A stretch of 48,338 bases of DNA from Natronococcus amylolyticus DSM 10524 (GCF_000337675.1 NZ_AOIB01000037.1:101319-149656), one strand, 5' to 3'; counted from the first letter of the stretch, positions 34,364-44,049 are shown. Numbers and translations: made by a program. The notes: generated by a model from the letters alone, not told the origin.

Positions 34364-34804
34364 ATGAGCGATCGTATTCTCGTCCCGTACGACGGCTCCG
34401 AGCCCGCGGACTACGCTCTCGAGTTCGCCTTCGAGACGTTCGCCGACGCCGACGTCACCGCGCTCCACGTCATCCAGATCCCGGAGGGGTACTGGGGCGC
34501 CTTCGAGGGTCCCGACATCAGTCCGCCCGTCACCGAGAAGGCCCGCGAGTACGCCGAGGAGCTCCTTGAGCCCGCACGGGAACTCGCGGCCGACCGCGAT
34601 CGGGATCTCGAGACCGAGATTCTCTCCGGAAAGCCCGACGATCAAATCGTCGCCTACGCGGAGGAGGAGGGGTACGACGCCATCGTCGTGGGCAGTCACG
34701 GCCGCGAGGGGATCTCGAGAGTGCTGCTCGGCAGCGTTGCAGAGAACGTCGTCCGTCGGTCACCGACCCCCGTCGTCGTCGCTCGCGACCCCGACGTCAA
34801 GTGA
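34364..34804 (+). CDS. Universal stress protein (UspA domain)
   Basis: This 146-residue single-domain USP has MSDRILVPYDGSEPADYALE at the N terminus and a complete ATP loop GSHGREGISRVLLGS. A CAATTATAC box about 28 bases before the ATG supports a leaderless start. Its stop lies three bases from the stop of the convergent class V aminotransferase, so the two transcripts must overlap. Confidence 0.93.
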   Translation: MSDRILVPYDGSEPADYALEFAFETFADADVTALHVIQIPEGYWGAFEGPDISPPVTEKAREYAEELLEPARELAADRDRDLETEILSGKPDDQIVAYAEEEGYDAIVVGSHGREGISRVLLGSVAENVVRRSPTPVVVARDPDVK

Positions 34805-34807
34805 GCG

Positions 34808-35914
34808 CTACAGCGTCTCGAGCAGTTTGTCGATCTCGTCTCGCGTGTTGAACGCGTGAACCGAGATCCGAATCGCGTCGGGGTACGGCAGCGAGCGGAC
34901 GACGATATCCTCGCTGGCGAGCCGTTCGACGGTCGCCTCGGGGTCGTCGACGTCGACGGTGACTAGTCCCGACTCGAACGATCGCGGGCTCAGCAGGCGC
35001 TCGTCGGAGAGCCCGTCCTTGAGGCGATCGGTCAGCGTCTCGATGCGCGACTCGATGGCGTCGGCGCCGAGTTCCTGATGGAGGTCGATGGCCTGCCGGA
35101 GTCCGGCGTCGGTCGCGGGACTCGTCGTCCCGACCTCGAATCGGCCAGCGCCGGGCGCGTACTCGTAGTCGGGTGCGTTCGGGTCGACGACGCTGCGGTA
35201 GCCGATCGCGCTCGGCGCGTAGTCGGCTTCGACGCCCTCCCGAACGTAGAGGAAGCCGGCGCCGAAGGGACCCAGCAGCCACTTGTGGCCCGCACCGACG
35301 ACGAAGTCGGCGCCCCACTCGCTGACGTCGACGGGGGTCTGGCCGGGCGACTGGACGGCGTCGAGCAACACCGCGGCACCGGCGTCGTGGGCGATGTCGA
35401 CCAGTTCGCGGACCGGGAGCCGGGTGCCGTGGGTCCAGGTGATCGAGCTGAACTCGAACAGCGTCGCGCCCTCGAGGGCGGTCTTGACGTCGTCGAGGTC
35501 GACCCGTCCGTTCTCGGTCTCGAGGACGTGCACCTCGACGCCGTACTCGCGCTCGAGGCGGCGCCAGGGGAGGATTCCCGCGGCGTGCTCGAGGTCCGTG
35601 CGGACGACGACGTCGTCGGCGTCCCAGTCGAGGGCGCCGGCGACGCGGTTGATCCCATCCGTTGTGCTCTGAGTGAGCGCGACCTCGGCCTCGCTCGCCC
35701 CCAGCAGGTCGGCGACCGCGGGCTTTGTCTCGTCGTGGCTCTCGCCCGCGGCGACGTACATCCCCTCCTCGACGGGCGCCTCGTACTCGTGAGACTGGAG
35801 TGCCGACTCGGCGGCCTCGACGACCCGCCGCGGGCTGGGGCCGCCCGCGCCCGTGTTGAAGTAGCTGGCGCGCTCGAGGGCCGGAATTTCGTCCCTGAGC
35901 CGTTCGTAATCCAT
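34808..35914 (-). CDS. Class V aminotransferase (cysteine desulfurase-like)
   Basis: This 368-residue PLP enzyme of the class V aminotransferase/cysteine desulfurase-like fold has YFNTGAGGPSPRRVVEA at the N terminus, LTQSTTDGINRV, LDAVQSPGQTPVDV (PLP-binding Asp and Gln region), and GAGHKWLLGPFGAGFLYV with the Schiff-base Lys. A mobile active-site Cys typical of SufS is not obvious, so isopenicillin N epimerase-like or other transaminase function is as likely. ATG 35914 is chosen because the family begins there; a GAACGCTTAGG stretch about 28 bases upstream could be its promoter. Confidence 0.88.
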   Translation of the reverse strand: MDYERLRDEIPALERASYFNTGAGGPSPRRVVEAAESALQSHEYEAPVEEGMYVAAGESHDETKPAVADLLGASEAEVALTQSTTDGINRVAGALDWDADDVVVRTDLEHAAGILPWRRLEREYGVEVHVLETENGRVDLDDVKTALEGATLFEFSSITWTHGTRLPVRELVDIAHDAGAAVLLDAVQSPGQTPVDVSEWGADFVVGAGHKWLLGPFGAGFLYVREGVEADYAPSAIGYRSVVDPNAPDYEYAPGAGRFEVGTTSPATDAGLRQAIDLHQELGADAIESRIETLTDRLKDGLSDERLLSPRSFESGLVTVDVDDPEATVERLASEDIVVRSLPYPDAIRISVHAFNTRDEIDKLLETL

Positions 35915-36231
35915 ATGCCGAATCGTCGGGTCGACGGCTCCTAAGCGTTCGGCTCGGCGGCCGAGCGAGAGAGATGAGGGGGTCTCGCGGCTCGCCCTCG
36001 AGTGACCGTGGATAGCGGTAGCCGGTAGTGCGATTTCGTTGTTCAGCTCGGGCCGTAATCCGAATCGCCGGTCCGTCAGGTAGCGAGTGCGAACGGAGCG
36101 CTGGTACATCGATTAGCTACCGATGGTGTTGAGACAGTCCCGCTGCAGAGACAGCGCTCACTCATCAGTTTAGCAATACAGAGTACGGTGCGCAAAAGTA
36201 CAATCCTGCACCCGCCGGTAGCTCACTTCAG
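35915..36231. other. Gene-free 317-base spacer
   Basis: The region separates the aminotransferase start from the end of a DUF7344-type gene. It has mixed composition, turning AT-richer towards 36180. I see no gene, RNA or clear repeat in it. Confidence 0.5.
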
Positions 36232-36570
36232 TCACAGCCAGTCGTCGGGAAGTTCGTTAGCATGGTTCTCCATCAGCTCCAGCAGCGGCCGGATCTCGTC
36301 GAATCGAGGGCCCGTTCGAATCGTATTGGTATCTCGGTCCCATTCGATCAATTCTGCCTTCTCCAGCTTTGGAAGGTGCGTGTGTGTCATGTGGATCCTG
36401 AGCGTCTCTAGATCCTCGTCTGTGAAGGTGAGGGCCGCAGGGATCTGTGGGTCGTCGTCTTGTGGATTGTGCTCTAGCAACGCGACGAGCAGACGCCGAC
36501 GATACCTGTTCGACAGAATGTCCAGGGTTGCATCCAGCGATACCGAGTGCTTCGGGCCGTCGGCAGTCAT
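36232..36570 (-). CDS. DUF7344-type winged-helix regulator
   Basis: This 112-residue protein resembles the DUF7344 HTH family, which is abundant in haloarchaea. Helix 1 is VSLDATLDILSNRYRRRLLVALLEH; the recognition segment is LRIHMTHTHLPKLEKAELIEWDRDTNTI. The start at 36570 overlaps the stop of the upstream gene by four bases (ATGA), so the two are translationally coupled. Likely a DNA-binding transcriptional regulator with a short C-terminal dimerisation helix (IRPLLELMENHANEL). Targets unknown. The longer frame to 36828 is out of the family and overlaps the upstream gene. Confidence 0.82.
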   Translation of the reverse strand: MTADGPKHSVSLDATLDILSNRYRRRLLVALLEHNPQDDDPQIPAALTFTDEDLETLRIHMTHTHLPKLEKAELIEWDRDTNTIRTGPRFDEIRPLLELMENHANELPDDWL

Positions 36571-36962
36571 GGTCCGGTATCCTCGTCGTTTCGTTCCGCA
36601 CTTTTTACGACGCCGTCGGTCGCGGGTAGTGCCTGCTCTTCGGCGATGCGTGTCGCGAGCCGTTCGACCGGGAGCTCCTCGTCTTGCTGGAGGAGGTGAG
36701 ACAGGATGCGACGGTTGGTCCGGTGACGCAACACACTGAGCGCTTCGGGGAGATTGGTTGGCTCGGGCGCGCCAGGAGACGAGACCGCCGATTCGTATTC
36801 GTCCGAACCGTCCTCTTCGCTGTTCCACGCGTTCGTACCTTCCGTCGGGCGGATAGCGACGAAAAGTCGGCTGCGGAATATTGCGACGTTCCCGATGTGG
36901 CGTCGAATCATTTCGATACTCGCGGAGAACGATCGCTCGTTCTCTTCCGCCGTCGCGTCCAT
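36567..36962 (-). CDS. Half DUF7344-like HTH protein, coupled to the next gene
   Basis: This protein of about 131 residues has a C-terminal half (about residues 70-131) that matches only the first part of a DUF7344 domain: LPEALSVLRHRTNRRILSHL and LPVERLATRIAEEQALPATDG. It then ends without the HLPKL recognition segment that its partner has. The N-terminal part is acidic and shows no known motif. The stop overlaps the start of the full domain gene. It may be a truncated paralogue acting as a partner or antagonist, or a decaying copy. The N terminus is uncertain (ATG 36962 or TTG 36965, or an internal ATG near 36911). Confidence 0.6.
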   Translation of the reverse strand: MDATAEENERSFSASIEMIRRHIGNVAIFRSRLFVAIRPTEGTNAWNSEEDGSDEYESAVSSPGAPEPTNLPEALSVLRHRTNRRILSHLLQQDEELPVERLATRIAEEQALPATDGVVKSAERNDEDTGP

Positions 36963-37074
36963 CAACCTCGAGTTCGCCGTCTACCGACGGGTGAGACGAA
37001 ATTACAGGTGATCGGGATAGTATGACTCAATCGAAATACTGAGACGCGTGGTAGTCGAAACGCGCCGACGCGAC

Positions 37075-40000
37075 TCAGACGCTATCGAACACCGCTTCGA
37101 AGACGCGACGTTCTGCAGCCCTGAGATGATGGTTGAACGTCGACTGGGAGAGGTCCAGCGCCTCGGAGAGGTCTTGGCCCGTCTGCACGCGGGGTGACTC
37201 GAAGTATCCGCTCCGGTAGGCCAGTTGAAGGGTTTCCCGCTGACGAGGCGTCAGGCGGTCCTCGAACGCCGTCTGGAGCTGCTGTGCTATGTCGGGCGAC
37301 GGTTGCCGTGATCGACGAGCGAGGAGATCGAGGTCGGGAAGATCCTGCTTAAATTCCTCGATGAACCCGCGGACGTCCGTCGATCCCGGCGCCGCTACGA
37401 CGGCGGTCGCCGTTCCCGCATCCATGGTCAGCGACCTGATCGACGCGCCCGCTTCGAGGAATCCTGCGGCGAGCGATTCGTCGGTTACCTGTGCCTTGAA
37501 TCGATGCCCCTCATCGCGTTCGACCAGCGGTATCAGTTCCTCGAATGCGAGTGACCGCTCGGCGGCGGCGGCCACCTCGTCGGGGTCGACGTCTTGCGCG
37601 GTGAAGAAGATGGTCGTCTCACCGTCTGCGCCCGGCACCAGGCCCTCGAACTCGAGCACGCAGTCCAGCGCCTGTGCGAGGCGAACGAGTGGGGTGTCAG
37701 CCGTCGTGGTCTGGAGGGTGAGTTCGACGACGCTCTCCGTCCGGGACGTCCGTCTGGTCTCGACGGCGTGTATCGCGTGGCCGACCGTTCGTCCGAGTTC
37801 CGAGAGGACGTCGAGGTCACGCTCGTCGGGTTGTGGCTGTCCTCCGTAGACGACGACAACCCCGTAGACGGAGTCGTCGTATGCGAGCGGGATGGCGAGA
37901 CACGAGCGCGCCCCGAGGCCGAGCGCGGCCTCGCGCCACGGGGCCGCCCGCGCGTCCGTAGCGATGTCGGCGACGACCTGCATCTCGCCGCTCCGCACCG
38001 CGGCGGCGAACGGGCTCGTCTGCGAAGGTGACCCGTTGGGTGCGACGGTGAGGTCTTCTACCGAGACGCTGTCGACACCCGCCCACGCTCGCGGGAGTAC
38101 GTCGTCGGCATCCGCATCGTACTCGCCGAGCCACGCAAACTCGTAGAGCGCCGAGTCGGCGAGGCGCCCACAGACCATCTCGTCGATCCTCTCGACGGTC
38201 TCGGCGTCGACGAGTCCCTGGTCGGTCCGCCGGATGAGGATATTCAGCCGGTCGAGACGGGTCAGTTCTTCGTTGCGCTGTTCCAGTGCTCGCTCACTCT
38301 CGGCGCGGTCCCACGCGGTCTCGACGGTCGAGGCGACCATCTCGAGGAGATCGAGGCGCCACTCGTCGAACGCCTCTGCGTGACCGGAGCCAACGAAGAC
38401 GACGCCGTGGCGACCCAGCGGAACGAACGCTCGACTCCCCAGTCGGGACGGCCACGATCCGTCGTCGGCGATGTCGATCGCGACGTCGACGTCGATTTCG
38501 TCGCCGATGAACGTCTCCCAGACGCGCTCGTGGGATACTTCCGAGGGACCAATCCCATCGAGGTCCGTCTCGGATTCTGCGTGTTCGGACACCACGTCGA
38601 GCGTGCCAGTCTGCTCGTCGTACTGCCAGAGCGCCGCGTACTCGACGTCGAGGACGTCGACGGTGAGTTCGGCCATGCGGTCGATGATCGCCTCCGGGTC
38701 GGCATCTATCAGCTTGCGGCCCACGTCGTTGAGTCGCTCGAGCGACTCGTTGGACGTTTTCAGCGCCTGTTCGGCGCGGGCGCGCTCCACCGCCGTCCAG
38801 GTGCGGTCTGCTGTTTCTTCGACCAGCGAGAGTTCGAACTCCGTCCAGTCGTGCGGGTCGCTGTACACCGCGTACAACGCCAAGTCGACGTTCTCCCCCC
38901 GAATCGGCGCACCGATCCAGGCACCGAAATCGAGCTCGAGGAGCGCCTGCCGTTCCGCCTCGTGGAGCGACGAATCGTTCGCAACGTCGTCGTAGACGGG
39001 CGTTTCAGTCTGGATCTGCTGGACCGCGTCCGGGAAGGACGAAAACGGATACAGTCCACTCACCGGCTCGAGGCCGTCGCTGTGATACTCCGGCCCGACC
39101 AGTGCCTCTTCCGCCTCGGAATCGAACCGCACGAGATAGGCTCTGTCGAGCCCCATCTCCTCGGCGAGCAGCTCCGTACACACCTCTCCGACCGCCTCTT
39201 CGTCTGTGAGGGTGCGTATCTCGTCGTTGAGGTCGAGCATGAACTGATCGCGTCGCTCTCGTTGCTTGCGCTCGGTGACGTCATCGAATACAAGTGCTAC
39301 ACGGTCGTGGTGAGTATCGATCTGCGAGACGAAAACGTTGTACCATCGCTGCGTCGGCTCGTGATAGCGCTCGAAACGAGTTGCGACGCCAGTCCGAGCC
39401 ACCTCTCCGTATTTCTCGAACCAGTTCCGGTCGGTTTCGAGGCCCAGATCGGCGTGAGTCTTTCCGACCGCATCGTCCAGACCGGTCTGGCGCTCGAAAG
39501 CGTCATTGTGCTCGAGATACCGCATATCGACCGGACGATCGTTTTCGTCGCGAACTATCTCCACGACGCAAAAGCCCTCGTCGATCGATTCGAACAGGGT
39601 GCGGTACTTTTCCTCGCTCTCGCGCAGCGCTTGTTCGGCCTGTGCCCGCTGGACTGCGTTCCAGGTACGATCCGCCGTTTCTTCGAGCAACGCGATATCT
39701 TCCTCCGTCCACTTCCGGGGCACAGAACTGGTCACCGCCATGACCACCATCGGCTCGTTGTTCTTGACCAGCGGCGTCGACAGCGTGGCGCGAACCTCGC
39801 GTTGGTGCATGCCGGCGCGTTCACTCTCGCTCAACGCGGGATCGCGTTCCGCGTCGTTTACCGCGAGCGAGCGACGGTCGAGCCACGCCTCTGCGTGAGC
39901 CGGAAAGTCGTCGAAGTCGAATTCCCCCACGAGACTTGGGAGCTCGTTGACGTCTTGTCCGCCCCGATAGTAGTCTCGCGTGATATCGATGAGCTCTCGG

Positions 40001-43000
40001 TCGAGATCGAGTTTGCCGTACTGCGCCCGTTTGACGTCGAGGTGTTCGCCTAGAACGCGACACGCCTCCTCCTGAATTGCAGCCGGATCGGTGAGCGGGC
40101 GGAGCGCGTCGTTCAGTTCGAGCAGATAGGCCTGACGCTCCTCGGCCTGCTTGTGTTCGGTGATCTCCATCGTTACCCCGACATGACCCTGATAGCCACC
40201 GTCGGTACCGAAGAGCGGTTGGGCGTGGTTGTCGAACCAGCGCCACTCGCCGTCATGGCGTCGGAGGCGGTTTTGGTTGGACCACGCCCGCTGCTCGGCA
40301 ACTGCCGCCTGATAGTCGGCCACATACGCGTCCCGTTCGTCCGGGTGCACGAGCGTGTGCCACCCCTCGCCGCGAATCGCTTCCTCGCTCATGCCGGTGA
40401 AATCCAGAAACTCTTGATTAACGAATTGATTTTCGCCGTGCTCGTCATTTTGCCAGATCAGTGCCGGCGCGGTCTCGGCCAGGGTGCGAAACTTTTTCTC
40501 GCTCTCGCGGATTTTCTCCTCGGTCCTGGCCCGTTCGACGGCCTGCCATGTCCTCTCGGCGGCGTCCTCCAGTAATATCCGCTCGCTGTCGGTCCATTGG
40601 CGTGGCGTAGCCGTGGTGCCCGTGAGCGCCCAGATGACGTCGCGTTCTCCCTCCCGTAGCGGAACGGACAGCAGGGCGACGATGTTCAGCCCGGCCAGCA
40701 ACTCGTTCTCCGAATCCGAAAAGCGCGGGTCGTCAGCCACGTTCGCGATCTGAATCGTCTGCGTAGCGAGCTGTCGCATCACCTCCGGGTAGTTCGAAAG
40801 TTGGAATATACCGGACATCGGCTGCAGGTCCGAGCGAATCTGCTCCGGGCCGACTCGAGCAACTCCCTCCTCCTCGGATACCTTGCTGATGTAACAGCGG
40901 TCAAGATCCAGCTGCTCGGCGATCATCTCGACGGCCTGGTCTTTGATCGACTCGGCATCGGGTTGCGCCCGCAGCGCATCGCTGAACTGGAGCAGGAAAT
41001 CTTGCCGTTCCTCGCGCTGCTTCTGCTCGGTGATGTCGGAGAAAAGAACTGCCACCGTCCGTTCTTCTGGCTCTCCGATGCGGAACGCGAAGACGTCGAA
41101 CCATCGGCCGTCCAGGTACCTGGCCTGGTCCGTGAATCGCTCGGGTTCGCCCGTCTGCGCGATACGTCCGTACTTTTCGAACCGTTGTTCGTCGTGTTCG
41201 TCGTAGTCGGGCTCGAGGTCCCGCATTCGTTCGCCCTCCACATCGACGTAGCCGGTTATCTCCTCGAACGCCGAATTCGTCTCGAGGAATTGGAAATCGA
41301 CAGCCTCGTCGTCTTCGTCGAAGATGACGTTCATGGTCATGAACCCCTCGTCGATCGACTCGAACAGCATCCGGTGCTTCTCCTCGCTCTCGCGCAACGC
41401 TTGTTCCGCCTGTGCCCGCTGGACTGCGTTCCAGGTGCGGTCTGCCGTCTCTTCGACCATCTCGATCTCGGCGTCGGTCCACTCACGAGGCGTCGATCCG
41501 TTGACGACAACGTATGCTGTGCATTGACCCCCTTTGAGTATCGGCGCGATCAGCAACGATCGAATGTCGTATTTCAGATATGAGGTGCGTTGTTCCTCGG
41601 TGAACTGTGAATCGGTCCGCAGGTCGTCTACCACCACTGACTCACCTGCTTGGAGCGACTCGAGGAGGTGCTGGCCGAAGTCGTCGAGGTGGTGCTCACC
41701 GAGAGCGGCCGGAGTGTCGCCGTGGAGGTATTCGCTGTGAACGATCACCCGGCCATCCTCGGAGAGAACTTCGCAATAGTTTGCTCGCGCGACGTTCAAT
41801 TGCTCGCCAAGAACGCGGGCTGCCTCCTGCTGAACCGCGACGGGATCGGTGAGTGAGCGAATCGCGTCGGCAAGGTCGATGCGGAAGGCATCCAGTTCGG
41901 CTTGTTGCTGGAGTTTTCGCTCAGCCTCTTTACGCTTGGTGATGTCTGTGGCCGTCCCGAACCACTCGGTGATCTCGCCGTCGTCGGAACGCACCGGCAC
42001 CGCCCGTGAGTGGATCCAGCCACGGCTTCCGTCCACTCGTCGGACCTGGTGTTCGAGGTCGAACTGGCTCTCCGTTTCGATGGCCTCCTCGACGGCCGCC
42101 ATCACTCGTTCTTTCTCCTCCGGTGGGGTGTACTCCTCCAGCCATCGCTCCCGCGGCTCATCCGTATCGACGATGAAACCCTTGCCATCCAGGTGGTACA
42201 GTTCCGACCAGTCTGGACTCTGGCGGTAGACGACCTCCGAGGTCGCAGTCACGAACGAATCCAGTCGCTCCTGGCTCTCGCGAAGCGCGTCTACAGTCTG
42301 CTGGCGCTCGATGAGATCGGCAGCCTGCCGTGCCAGGATATCCAGATGCGCCAATTCACGCTCGGACGGCTCGGTTGGCGTCTCCCAGTGCGTCGAGAAC
42401 ATCCCGAGCACCTCCCCGCTCCGTGAGACGAGCGGCGTCGTCTGCATCGACCGAATCCCGGTCTGGCGGTAGTTCTCCAGCTCCTCCGCCTCCGCGATGT
42501 CGTTGTCCGTCTCGACGTCAGACAGGATGACGCGCTCGCCGGTCCGGAACGCCTCACCACACGTGGTTCCGTGCTCGGGGGTGACCCTGTTCCACGCCGA
42601 TTCTGCCTCCTCGGAGAATCCGCGGTTCGCGACGAGCTCGAGATCGTTCCGGTCGGGGTCGTAGAGTTGCACGCTTGCGAAGTCGGCGTCCACGAGTTCG
42701 AGCGCGGAGTCGAGCACGCGTTCGGACAGCGCCGCGACGTCGTCCTCGCCGATCAGTTCGGTGCTGAACTCTCCTAGCCTGCGCGTCGCCTCCAGTTCGG
42801 CTGCGAGTTTGCTCTCGCTCTCACGCAGTGCGGTTTCCTGCCGCTTTCGCTCGGTGATATCGTCAAAGAGAATACCAACCTCGTTGCTGTCTCCGTCACC
42901 GACGGGGAACGCGAAGACGTCGAACCACTTCCCCCAGGCGTCGACGTGCTCTTCGAATCGCATCGACTCGCCGGTGCGGGCGACCTCTCCGTAGCGCTCG

Positions 43001-43962
43001 TACCAGTACCCCTCGAGCGCTGCCCCCATCTCGTTGATTGTCCGTCCCTCGGCGTCCGTCAGTCCTGTGAACGTCTCGTTGGCTTCGACGATACGATAGT
43101 CGACCGGGTCGTCCCCGTCGAAAATTACGTCGACGATACAGAACCCCTCGGTGATCGATTCGAAGAGCTGTCGGTAGCGCTGTCTGGTCTCTTGCTCGCG
43201 TTTCCGGAGTTTCCGCTCGGCCTGCAAGCGCTCGGTGACGTCGAACGAGATATTGAAGACCCCACCGACCGAGCCGTCTTCGCCGGGAATCGGGTTGAAC
43301 GTCGAATCCCACCAGACGTCTTCTATCGTCCCATCGCGCTCTATCGGGAGGTACTGAGCTTCCCTTTGAACGGGTCCCTCGCCCGCCATCACCTGCTCGT
43401 GGAACGACCCGAATTCGTCCCAGGCTTCCGGAAACACGTCCCGGGCGGGTTGGCCGAGTGCATCGGGGTGTTTCTCGCCGATCCGCTCGACTGCCGCGTC
43501 GTTGTACAGTAACCGGAGGTCGTCTCCCCAGTAGATGCCGATCGCCTCGTTCGCACCGAGCATGATGTCGACGGCGACCCGTAGCTGCGGCGGCCAGTCG
43601 ACTATCGGACCGACGGGCGTCTCGCCCCAGTCGAACTCCCGGATGCGTTCGGCCATCTCTCCCCTCGAATGGAAAAGCGACGACTGCTCGGCGTGCTGTG
43701 ATCGTGGATTCGTGGTCGAGCCGCCGTTCTCGGTCACTCGGCGGTCGTCACGGACGGGTTTCCACCACACGCGGCTGTTGGCACCGACCTTCTTCGTCTC
43801 GATGGCACCCGCTTCGACGAGCGCGTCGAGTCGGTTGTAGACCGTTCGGTCGGAACAGTCGAACTCCGCGGCGATCTCCGGCGTCGTGAAGGGAGTCCCG
43901 GGCGGGCCGAGGTGGTCAAACATCCGCCGGACGGTGTCCGCGGATGGTGTGGACGGGGCCAT
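37075..43962 (-). CDS. Giant multi-PAS/GAF regulator with HTH at both ends (2)
   Basis: This 2295-residue soluble protein is a paralogue of the product at 19823-24832. Approximate order: HTH (1-70), PAS (103-245), PAS (257-375), GAF (391-550), PAS (561-680), GAF (694-850), PAS (857-975), GAF (986-1150), PAS (1157-1275), GAF (1284-1440), PAS (1450-1565), GAF (1574-1730), GAF (1742-1895), GAF (1905-2080), Bat-associated domain (2085-2230) and HTH_10 (2236-2292; LTPRQRETLQLAYRSGYFE). No kinase or membrane segment was found. The GAF at 1284-1440 is nearly identical to the GAF at 634-785 of the shorter paralogue. The ATG has the same CCTTTTGCC box at the same distance. It looks like a one-component regulator with an enlarged sensory array; ligands unknown. 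Confidence 0.88.
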   Translation of the reverse strand: MAPSTPSADTVRRMFDHLGPPGTPFTTPEIAAEFDCSDRTVYNRLDALVEAGAIETKKVGANSRVWWKPVRDDRRVTENGGSTTNPRSQHAEQSSLFHSRGEMAERIREFDWGETPVGPIVDWPPQLRVAVDIMLGANEAIGIYWGDDLRLLYNDAAVERIGEKHPDALGQPARDVFPEAWDEFGSFHEQVMAGEGPVQREAQYLPIERDGTIEDVWWDSTFNPIPGEDGSVGGVFNISFDVTERLQAERKLRKREQETRQRYRQLFESITEGFCIVDVIFDGDDPVDYRIVEANETFTGLTDAEGRTINEMGAALEGYWYERYGEVARTGESMRFEEHVDAWGKWFDVFAFPVGDGDSNEVGILFDDITERKRQETALRESESKLAAELEATRRLGEFSTELIGEDDVAALSERVLDSALELVDADFASVQLYDPDRNDLELVANRGFSEEAESAWNRVTPEHGTTCGEAFRTGERVILSDVETDNDIAEAEELENYRQTGIRSMQTTPLVSRSGEVLGMFSTHWETPTEPSERELAHLDILARQAADLIERQQTVDALRESQERLDSFVTATSEVVYRQSPDWSELYHLDGKGFIVDTDEPRERWLEEYTPPEEKERVMAAVEEAIETESQFDLEHQVRRVDGSRGWIHSRAVPVRSDDGEITEWFGTATDITKRKEAERKLQQQAELDAFRIDLADAIRSLTDPVAVQQEAARVLGEQLNVARANYCEVLSEDGRVIVHSEYLHGDTPAALGEHHLDDFGQHLLESLQAGESVVVDDLRTDSQFTEEQRTSYLKYDIRSLLIAPILKGGQCTAYVVVNGSTPREWTDAEIEMVEETADRTWNAVQRAQAEQALRESEEKHRMLFESIDEGFMTMNVIFDEDDEAVDFQFLETNSAFEEITGYVDVEGERMRDLEPDYDEHDEQRFEKYGRIAQTGEPERFTDQARYLDGRWFDVFAFRIGEPEERTVAVLFSDITEQKQREERQDFLLQFSDALRAQPDAESIKDQAVEMIAEQLDLDRCYISKVSEEEGVARVGPEQIRSDLQPMSGIFQLSNYPEVMRQLATQTIQIANVADDPRFSDSENELLAGLNIVALLSVPLREGERDVIWALTGTTATPRQWTDSERILLEDAAERTWQAVERARTEEKIRESEKKFRTLAETAPALIWQNDEHGENQFVNQEFLDFTGMSEEAIRGEGWHTLVHPDERDAYVADYQAAVAEQRAWSNQNRLRRHDGEWRWFDNHAQPLFGTDGGYQGHVGVTMEITEHKQAEERQAYLLELNDALRPLTDPAAIQEEACRVLGEHLDVKRAQYGKLDLDRELIDITRDYYRGGQDVNELPSLVGEFDFDDFPAHAEAWLDRRSLAVNDAERDPALSESERAGMHQREVRATLSTPLVKNNEPMVVMAVTSSVPRKWTEEDIALLEETADRTWNAVQRAQAEQALRESEEKYRTLFESIDEGFCVVEIVRDENDRPVDMRYLEHNDAFERQTGLDDAVGKTHADLGLETDRNWFEKYGEVARTGVATRFERYHEPTQRWYNVFVSQIDTHHDRVALVFDDVTERKQRERRDQFMLDLNDEIRTLTDEEAVGEVCTELLAEEMGLDRAYLVRFDSEAEEALVGPEYHSDGLEPVSGLYPFSSFPDAVQQIQTETPVYDDVANDSSLHEAERQALLELDFGAWIGAPIRGENVDLALYAVYSDPHDWTEFELSLVEETADRTWTAVERARAEQALKTSNESLERLNDVGRKLIDADPEAIIDRMAELTVDVLDVEYAALWQYDEQTGTLDVVSEHAESETDLDGIGPSEVSHERVWETFIGDEIDVDVAIDIADDGSWPSRLGSRAFVPLGRHGVVFVGSGHAEAFDEWRLDLLEMVASTVETAWDRAESERALEQRNEELTRLDRLNILIRRTDQGLVDAETVERIDEMVCGRLADSALYEFAWLGEYDADADDVLPRAWAGVDSVSVEDLTVAPNGSPSQTSPFAAAVRSGEMQVVADIATDARAAPWREAALGLGARSCLAIPLAYDDSVYGVVVVYGGQPQPDERDLDVLSELGRTVGHAIHAVETRRTSRTESVVELTLQTTTADTPLVRLAQALDCVLEFEGLVPGADGETTIFFTAQDVDPDEVAAAAERSLAFEELIPLVERDEGHRFKAQVTDESLAAGFLEAGASIRSLTMDAGTATAVVAAPGSTDVRGFIEEFKQDLPDLDLLARRSRQPSPDIAQQLQTAFEDRLTPRQRETLQLAYRSGYFESPRVQTGQDLSEALDLSQSTFNHHLRAAERRVFEAVFDSV

Positions 43963-43983
43963 AGAACTAGCTGGCTCCTGACA

Positions 43984-43992
43984 GGCAAAAGG
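43984..43992 (-). promoter_or_regulatory. Core promoter box of giant regulator 2
   Basis: The coding strand reads CCTTTTGCC, ending 21 bases before the ATG at 43962, exactly as at the paralogous gene (19793-19801). Between box and start the two sequences differ, so the shared nonamer is probably functional rather than simple residual homology. Confidence 0.5.
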
Positions 43993-44049
43993 ATGCGGTC
44001 AACAGAAATACCGATACTGCGCTCTCGGCTACTGGGAGAGGGCAGCCCG

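Noticed and set aside
38380-40053. 557-codon plus-strand frame inside the second giant regulator
   Set aside because: Antisense shadow produced by GC-rich codon structure; the opposite frame shows well-defined GAF/PAS modules.
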